From positions 49,560,457-49,624,456 of the forward strand of contig NC_083343.1 of NCBI RefSeq assembly GCF_019175385.1: DNA of 64,000 bases, written 5' to 3'. Of the stretch, positions 57,514-64,000 are shown piece by piece (position 1 is the stretch's first letter; each line of letters begins with the position of its first letter). The notes beneath the pieces are model-generated. The model had not been told where the DNA came from. It did not search any database and saw only the letters and a program-made list of their open reading frames with translations. This stretch comes from Lycium barbarum (lineage: Eukaryota; Streptophyta; Magnoliopsida; Solanales; Solanaceae). A program made the translations under genes and the position numbers.

Positions 57514-60500
57514 TGTCACGACCCAAACCCCGTGGGCCGCGACTGGTACCCTACCTGGGTACCCATACGTACCTACCTGATCGAATTCGAACTATACAGA
57601 TTTTTTTTTTCAAAACAGAAGTACAGAGGTAGGCCGATACAAATACGGCACGCGCGTAACATACGTATATATACATATATACCTGAACATACAGACATTT
57701 ACAAGTAAGCCGGCAAGGCTAACATACAGACGAAACCCGTAACCCACACATCTATCTACAGGCCTCTACAGACATACAGAATCATATGACGGGACAGGGC
57801 CCCGCCGTACCCAGAATATACAGACATACGGAGTACACAAAGACAGAAGGTATATACCAAAGATATATGCTCCGAGTCAAAGGAGCTCTTCAAGTAGCAG
57901 AGTCGGAAACCTACGCGGGCGGCGTATCACCTGGTGCGTCTGTACCTGCGGGCATGTAGCGCAGCCCCCGAAGAACGGGGGTCAGTACGAAAAATGTACC
58001 GAGTATGTAAAGCAGAAACATAACAGATATAACATAGTCCGAACCGGAGTCACAGAAATATAACGGACAGAACCATAAATCAGACTGACGGACAGAATTG
58101 TGATCCAGACAGACATACAGAATCGTGTTCCATACAAATAAACAGAATTATAGTTCGGACAGACAGACGGAATCATAATATAGACAAACGAGCAGAATCT
58201 GAATCCATACGGACATACAGAATCAGAAGCCATACGGACAGACAACAATAGTCATAGCACAGACGGACAGACAGTAGTGTGTCGGACAGAATTATGCATG
58301 CAGAGTAGCACAGAGTCATACAAAATCATACAGAGGCGTGTGATTTACCAATACAGATAGCACACGCATATATTTTCATACAGATCCCGGCCCTGTCTGG
58401 GGGCGCGGTAACAGAACCCGGCCCTCTTAGTACGGGACGCGGTGGACAGACAGAATCAAATCAGATCATATGCCATCCTGGCCGCCATCCCCATACACAG
58501 ATCATACAGACATACAGATCCCGGCCCGTACGCCGAGGGACGCGGTGAACAATGCAGAGAAAATATGCACGATAACAGAACCTGGCCCGGGTCGCAGTGA
58601 AAGAATGCATTGAGACAGACACGAATCGATAAATGAGAAACCACCTACCTACAGGCTCAACATACAGACTCGATCAATCAGAAGGGTGCCAAACGGCGAG
58701 CCAAAATCAGAATATCCAGATAGTATGCATAGCACGCGCTCATACCCTAGTTAGGAAGGCACGACAGATTATCAGAATGGGATGCTCGGATGTTCAGAAA
58801 TCATAATATATAAATTACACAAAATTATCCATAACATTCACAAAATAATAGTTCAGAAGTTTTTAGAGAAAATCGGACCCAAAACAGAAGTATTTAAAAC
58901 CGTACCGGACGTATCGGGCCTTGTGGGCCCACCTCGGACCAACCCGAGGCTACATACGTAAATTATCGATGATTGACCTTATGAGGTCGCCCATACTCAT
59001 TCGGAAGTGTTCCGACTCCGTTTGGGGAAGTTTTGCACAAAAATCTTACTTTAAGGGCAATTTGCAAGAAAAAGGGTTCAATTGAATTGAAGGAATTGGA
59101 GCGGTTTTCCGTCTCGAATTCCGGAAAACGGAGTCGGACCTAAGGCTCGCGGCCAAGCCTATCACATCCAGAACATGCCTAGGAACGCAAAGAAATGCTT
59201 CACATACCTCGATGGCTCCTTATGCTCGCTTGGCGTCACTCCAAATTTCGTCCAAAATCTGGAAATGGTCAAGTTTACCATTTGGTTAGTTTCATTCTTT
59301 CAATACTCCAAACTTAAACATACTTGCCTACCGAAATTTCGGCAGCATTTCCTCTGTATATATGACATCCCCAAAAGTTATAACACAGCCAAACAACCAA
59401 CACAACCCAAAAACAATAGTCATAACAACAACAAGTAGTTCGAAACACATAATAGGGCACAATTTGCCAACTTTCCTTATAACTTAACACCTTTCATTCC
59501 GACCTCATATTTCCAAACCAAACTTATTATTTTCGTATTCATTACCTACCAAAGTCATTCCAACATACGTCGGAGGCATATCTTATCATTTTCACACGAT
59601 ATACAAACTTTCCATTAAAGCCACTACTTATCCAATTTTTTTCCGACCTTCAACATACAAGTTCATCAACACATTTTTACATTCCAAATTCATTATCCTT
59701 GATTATACTTTCAAGAAATCACGCTAACGCGACATACATTCCGACGACAACCTAACCAACAGCTTCTTTGTTTTCCCTTAACCATTATCCTTTAATCTAC
59801 TTCACAAAGCCGTAACACAATTAGCATACACATAAAGATCAAATTCATGGCCATACTTAATACCATACCACACGGCCTACATACTACATTTTCCAATTCT
59901 CTCTAATTCATCCCACTTTCCTTTCTAATACAATTTCCACCATACTACAACTAACTTACACAAGAATTCAAACCATTCAAGACATGCAATACATATATAT
60001 GCATTCGGCCACACCCACATTTCTCAACATACAAAATTTTCCATGTTTTTCCTTCATTCACACATACTACAACACACATATATCATTTTAAACATAACCA
60101 AAGAATGGAATCCTTACCTTTCTTCAAGTTCTTCACTTGGGGTTGAAGTTGTTTTCTTGCCAAAATATTTATATCAACTTGTAGATAATCTTGTGCTTAG
60201 CAATAATCTCTCAAGAGAGGAACTTTTTAAACCCAAGAATTTGCTCCAAAAAGTTTTTCCTTTCTTTTCCTTTTCTTTCTCTCTTCCACCCGAATTGGCT
60301 CTCTCTCTCTCTTTCTATTTCTTTGTTCTTGCTAAATGTTTCTTGAACCTTCTCAATAATTATCCAATGCATATATAATTTCCCATGGAATTTAATTATT
60401 CCATGGGCTTGGACTTAGGGTGGCCGGTTGGGCCCCTTAAGTTGGGCCTTTTGCTTCATTTTTTTTTTTTTGTAATTCATGGAACAAGTTTCAAAAATTC

Positions 60501-60650
60501 CAATTGTTGCCCTTGGCCACCTTTCGTAATTCCACACCATTGTGTTCATACCCTACACATCCATACCAAGAAATGTCCAATTGTGGCCTTATTCATCACA
60601 AGTCCATTTATCTTGAATTTTTCGAATAAACAAAAATGTCGGATGTAACA
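57514..60650 (-). repeat. Solo LTR G, 3.1 kb, in the ORF of element F
   Basis: Reverse orientation: plus-strand ends TGTCACGACCC and ...GGATGTAACA, flanked by a perfect 5-bp duplication CTCCA (57509-57513 and 60651-60655). On the minus strand: TGGGCC-rich region (about 60450-60420), TATATAT at about 60377, donor-like AAAG|GTAAGG at 60117 (about 255 bases on), hairpin modules (58620-58380) and the triple hairpin (58001-57946). The stretch 57990-58330 is rich in ACAGA/CAGAC-type simple sequence. No internal region or gene. Confidence 0.95.
57946..58001 (-). other. Triple-hairpin block of solo LTR G
   Basis: On the minus strand, H1 is CGGTAC/GTACTG (one wobble), H2 is CCCCC/GGGGG and H3 is CTGCG/CGCAG. 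Confidence 0.8.
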
Positions 60651-60655
60651 CTCCA

Positions 60656-61012
60656 GGACCGAGCAGGAGGAGCCTCAGTTATTCTATCGAGACTGACCCC
60701 TCGGAGGACCCAGCGACAATTCCTCCAGAGTTTCTGATATCCAGGACGACGGTCCCCGAGGCCGTACCAGTTGCTCCTTTGGCAGAGCACCACGTTAGAT
60801 CGGCTACCCCAGTATGTGTTACAGATTACTCCAGCCCCCTATCCTGGCCATCGGTAAACCAGGAGTTGCTCGGTTATCTACATTCCTCAGACTCAGATGA
60901 GGAAGACGATGAGGGCCAGACGAGTAGATGGTGGGCAGATGATGACAAGGAGCACACTTCACCTTATAGATCACCAGATCAGACTAGAGACAGATCGACA
61001 ACAGGCATATGA
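60656..61012 (+). CDS. Element F small ORF, last 118 codons
   Basis: The frame continues from 57513 after one copy of the target site and stays open to TGA at 61010-61012, 142 codons in total. It contains no stop or frameshift, unlike every gag-pol here. The protein is Ser/Pro-rich, with an acidic patch SDSDEEDDEGQ near residue 107 followed by SRWWADDD. There is no zinc knuckle, capsid motif or enzyme signature. I do not recognise it. It could be the remnant of a divergent gag N-terminus or a non-autonomous-element protein. Confidence 0.6.
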   Translation, partial: GPSRRSLSYSIETDPSEDPATIPPEFLISRTTVPEAVPVAPLAEHHVRSATPVCVTDYSSPLSWPSVNQELLGYLHSSDSDEEDDEGQTSRWWADDDKEHTSPYRSPDQTRDRSTTGI

Positions 61013-61541
61013 GGCCTTGTTGAAATTTCCTGTGTATGTACATTTGCTATAGATTATTAACTAATAGCGGCAAGCGGAAATCAAAGTGGCTGACAACCAA
61101 GTCTTTATAAGTAACAGCGACCAAGGTGTTCCCATCACCATGGGAATTTTGAAATCTAGGATGGAAGGTAGTTATACATGCAGGTGAAAGTTGGATATCA
61201 AGGTTACATTATGAGAATTTGTTTATACAGAATGGCAAACTGGCCATCATAAAGGTAAGTTATTGTAAGTATAACAGGAAAATGGATTGAATGTGTATAT
61301 ATTGTTGATAAGTTCAGTTATAAGGTGCGCATAGAAGAAGCTAGGAATCAGTAACGGTAAGCAGAATATATGTCAGATATAGTGCGAATGCTATAGGTAT
61401 GATTGAAACCTGCGGTTAAAGATTGAAAGGGAAAATAAACAGGAAAGTGCAACAGGTGCAGTTCGAGTTGGACATATGAGGTAAGTTCATCATTTTCATA
61501 TTGTTATCGATATGAGGAGCCCTGTACGGCTACGATACGAG

Positions 61542-61544
<3 letters not shown>
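61013..61544 (+). other. Element F internal non-coding sequence
   Basis: No supported frame. AT- and purine-rich; GAGGTAAGTTC near 61479 and AAGGTAAGTT near 61253 resemble splice donors. Confidence 0.6.
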
Positions 61545-61578
<34 letters not shown>

Positions 61579-61680
61579 TGGCCCTGTGAGGCATTGTTGG
61601 TATTTCCTGCGTGCAGGTTTTGAGATAGTAAGAAATACAGAGGAAACTCTGCCAAAATTTTCGTAGAAATAAAAAGAGAA
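61545..61680 (+). other. (AT)n plus Tekay 3'-UTR-like motif in element F
   Basis: (AT)n at 61545-61576 is followed by GGCCCTGTGAGGCA (61580-61593) and GAGGAAACTCTGCCAAAATT (61641-61660). Both phrases also occur in the 3' untranslated regions of A, C and D, in that order. Confidence 0.75.
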
Positions 61681-64000
61681 TGAGATATAGGTTCGTAAAA
61701 AAGTCTTAAAGGGTCATGTCAATAGTAATGATAATATTTGACTAAGTTGCGAGTACGACTGACTTCGAGAAATAAGTTAACCGTTGAATTGGTGGTCACA
61801 GTAATTATGAAGTCGATATCAATATGGTAAAAAGGAAATGCTAGGATAATCTGGAGGGCTTGAGATACTGAGGGATAAATTACGACGAGATTATAGTTAG
61901 AAGAAGTAATAGTATGATTAACACAAGCGTACAGAGGAAGAAGAATTATGACGAATATGAATGTATTGATAAGACAGCTTGTGAGGTATTAAGGATAAGA
62001 TTGACCAGAAAGGGTAAAAGGTTAAGAAGTGTTACACTATCGGATTGATTACGAACAGGATATAATGTGAATATAATAAGGATTGTTATGAAAATGAGTA
62101 AAGCGTAGCGAGGAAGTGACTAAAAGATATGACGTGATCTATGTGAGTAAAGTATAGAGGCAAAGGTGAAATGGAAAGGCAAGGTACAAAACGAATGAGA
62201 AAGACTTATAAAGTTCTATAGGGAAAGTTCAGAATAAGGATTATGCGATAACGGAAATGAAAGCGAGCACAAGAAAAGAAGGAGCTAATTAAAAGAAGGA
62301 AATAAAAAGGAAGCGAGTGAGATAACAGTGCAGTAATAGGTTATGACATGTATAGCCGAGGACACGAGTAATATAAGTGACGGAACTGTGAAAGACCAAA
62401 CTATAAATACATGAGCAACGAAGCAGAATGAGTGCCAGAAAATGACTGGGATGATAAGAACAAATAGGGATGAACAAAATACACTTTGAAAAAAAGAAAG
62501 GGATTATGCAGGAGTAGTGTTTTCCGAAGGATACAGGAGTAGCATGAGATTCCTCGAGCACAGAATAAAAGACGGACATAGACTGGAGAAATGAAAGAAA
62601 TACTAAAGAAAGCACCCAAGATAGACGTAATTAATTGAGTACGAGTATAAAATAAAAAGGAAAATATATAGCTACGAACTTAAAGGTGTAGTACAACGAC
62701 AAGGTGATAAGATAAGACCATTATTAAGACGAATTTGATATGATTTTGAGTAAGTTAGAAGTCAATGTTGGCTACACAGCAAGGGTGAAAGAGCATAAGG
62801 CATAAAGGAGTACTGCGTATATATGACTTCACCTCGGAAATAGTAAAATCCTTAAAGGACAAGGATTGTCGATTTAAGAAACAACTGAGGTATTGTAAAT
62901 TTATTAGAGGAAACAAATTATATCCGCTGGCATAAAGATACCGTTATAAGAGAGCTTTGGACACTTATCATCAGAATATAAGTGCTACCTAATTGAGAAT
63001 TTGGAATGACTACAGGTACTATATATCGAAAGGTTCTCGTCACTTCCTGATTTTAATTAAGGTTTCGTACATGGATAATCAAAGTTATAACTTATAAAGA
63101 AAGACATGAGTATGGTACAGTATACCAAGTGAATTGGAAAAAGGATCGGGTGAATTTGAGATTGGAAATAGGGACATAGAGCAGAATATAAACGGATAAT
63201 GGTATAAGTACACCCTGAAGGGGGGAAGCGGGTGAGAGCAATGCGAGTGTAAGATGGAAACAATTGACACTATAACACATTTGATATGAATGCTTAAACT
63301 TTAAGTGAGATCCCTCGCTGGGACAAGTTAGTAAGATCTGAAAGCCTGCAATGAATGGATAGAAGTCAGGATGGTATTTGAGATGGTGCGGAGAAGAATC
63401 TGTAAAGATCTTGAATGATATGGTATTACAAAGTGGGTGCTTATAAAAAGAAAGAGTACGACAGAAGAATGGTAACGAGTAACTTAAGAGATATTATAAA
63501 GGATAGCAATGCTATACTAGATTAGAGGCTAAGATTTGGCAATAAAGTTGTGCGCTAATGATGTTGCGATTTATAAGTAGCAAAGGGGGAGAGATAGAAA
63601 ATTTCTATAGTAGGATATGAGAAAATCAAAGGGTAAATAAAGAAAGGGAAAGTAGTATGACAAGATAGGCTACGAGCGAGCTTTAATACGGATGAAATAT
63701 GTAAAGCAGAATGAACCAGTAGAAGGAAGGACTATGACAAAAATTGGACATACTTTATACAAGTTGTACCAGAATAGTTATGCAACCTACGAATATTTGT
63801 ATGCTAAGAATGAGACCAAGTGAGCACTTGATAAGAAGAGTAGGGATTCAATAATAACAACGCGGTTGAGGTATTTTGGGTACATTAAGGAAAAGTGTAA
63901 GATGGTTTGAGCCAAATTACCGAGATAGAATTAGTACTGAGGGCGAATAGGATATGGCCATAATTGAGCCCCGATACCGATTGAGAGATACAAGAGAAGA
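61681..64000 (+). other. Element F purine-rich internal sequence, no ORF
   Basis: 2.3 kb strongly biased to A and G on the plus strand. No frame of note on either strand, no polypurine tract plus LTR start before the window ends, and no alignment by eye to any other stretch here. In A, C and D the LTR follows within about 150 bases of the GGCCCTGTGAGGCA motif, so this is extra sequence. Confidence 0.6.

Larger units (their letters stand above)
54501..64000 (+). mobile_element. Element F: non-autonomous (LARD-like) LTR retrotransposon, 3' end outside window
   Basis: Full 5' LTR, perfect primer site, leader hairpin, a 142-codon ORF split by solo LTR G, then about 3 kb of purine-rich sequence without any gag, RT or integrase similarity. 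The GGCCCTGTGAGGCA motif of Tekay 3' untranslated regions occurs at 61580. I infer a non-autonomous derivative mobilised in trans; pol could still lie beyond the window, which would be unusual given this motif order. TGAAC (54496-54500) is the left target-site copy. Confidence 0.65.

Noticed and set aside
59175..60648. Plus-strand open frames of 77-111 codons
   Set aside because: They lie antisense within solo LTR G, with no conservation in the other LTRs and no domain.

Overview
This is a plant nuclear window made almost wholly of LTR retrotransposons nested in one another; I see no host gene, tRNA, rRNA or CRISPR. All recognisable pol genes have the Ty3/gypsy order (protease, RT, RNase H, integrase, chromodomain). 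Integrase ends with a GPY module and a chromodomain-like tail, which fits the Tekay/Del chromovirus clade. The initiator-Met-tRNA primer sites, LTRs over 2 kb and overall style suggest a dicot, and from memory most likely Solanaceae; that last step is inference. || Layout. 1-1735: 3' part of an LTR (N1) inserted in the protease of element A. 1736-10741: element A (+), pol plus 3' LTR, with a 3.35 kb solo LTR (N2, 3310-6662, TSD CGATG) in RNase H. 10742-11325: unassigned. 11326-20316: element B (-), 5' LTR cut by element C. 20317-39541: element C (+), split in gag by the complete element D (23287-33614, TSD CTCAA/CTCAG); C has a truncated 3' LTR. 39542-42279: fragment of a different LTR family. 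42280-44446: unassigned. 44447-49788: decayed minus-strand element H of another (perhaps Tat/Athila-like) lineage, containing a foreign LTR piece. 49789-51696: unassigned DNA and two reverse LTR fragments. 51697-54500: start of element E, cut in gag by element F (54501 to window end). F is cut in its first ORF by solo LTR G (57514-60650, TSD CTCCA). 61013-64000: F's internal sequence, purine-rich and without gag-pol. || How it works together. Every gag-pol is dead: in-frame stops (nearly all of C-to-T type), frameshifts, deletions and lost catalytic residues. The striking signal is non-coding. The Tekay-like LTRs have diverged in sequence but keep one layout: short palindromes, TATA, about 240 bases of leader, a GTAAG donor-like site, a second GTATGTAAG site, tandem hairpin modules, three consecutive small hairpins whose stems change in a compensating way, LTR end, tRNA-Met primer site, a 16-bp hairpin with a palindromic loop (GCGCGC or GTGCAC, as in the HIV-1 dimerisation site), a splice-acceptor-like site, then the gag ATG. 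I consider this conserved RNA layout the main discovery candidate. All alignments were made by eye.
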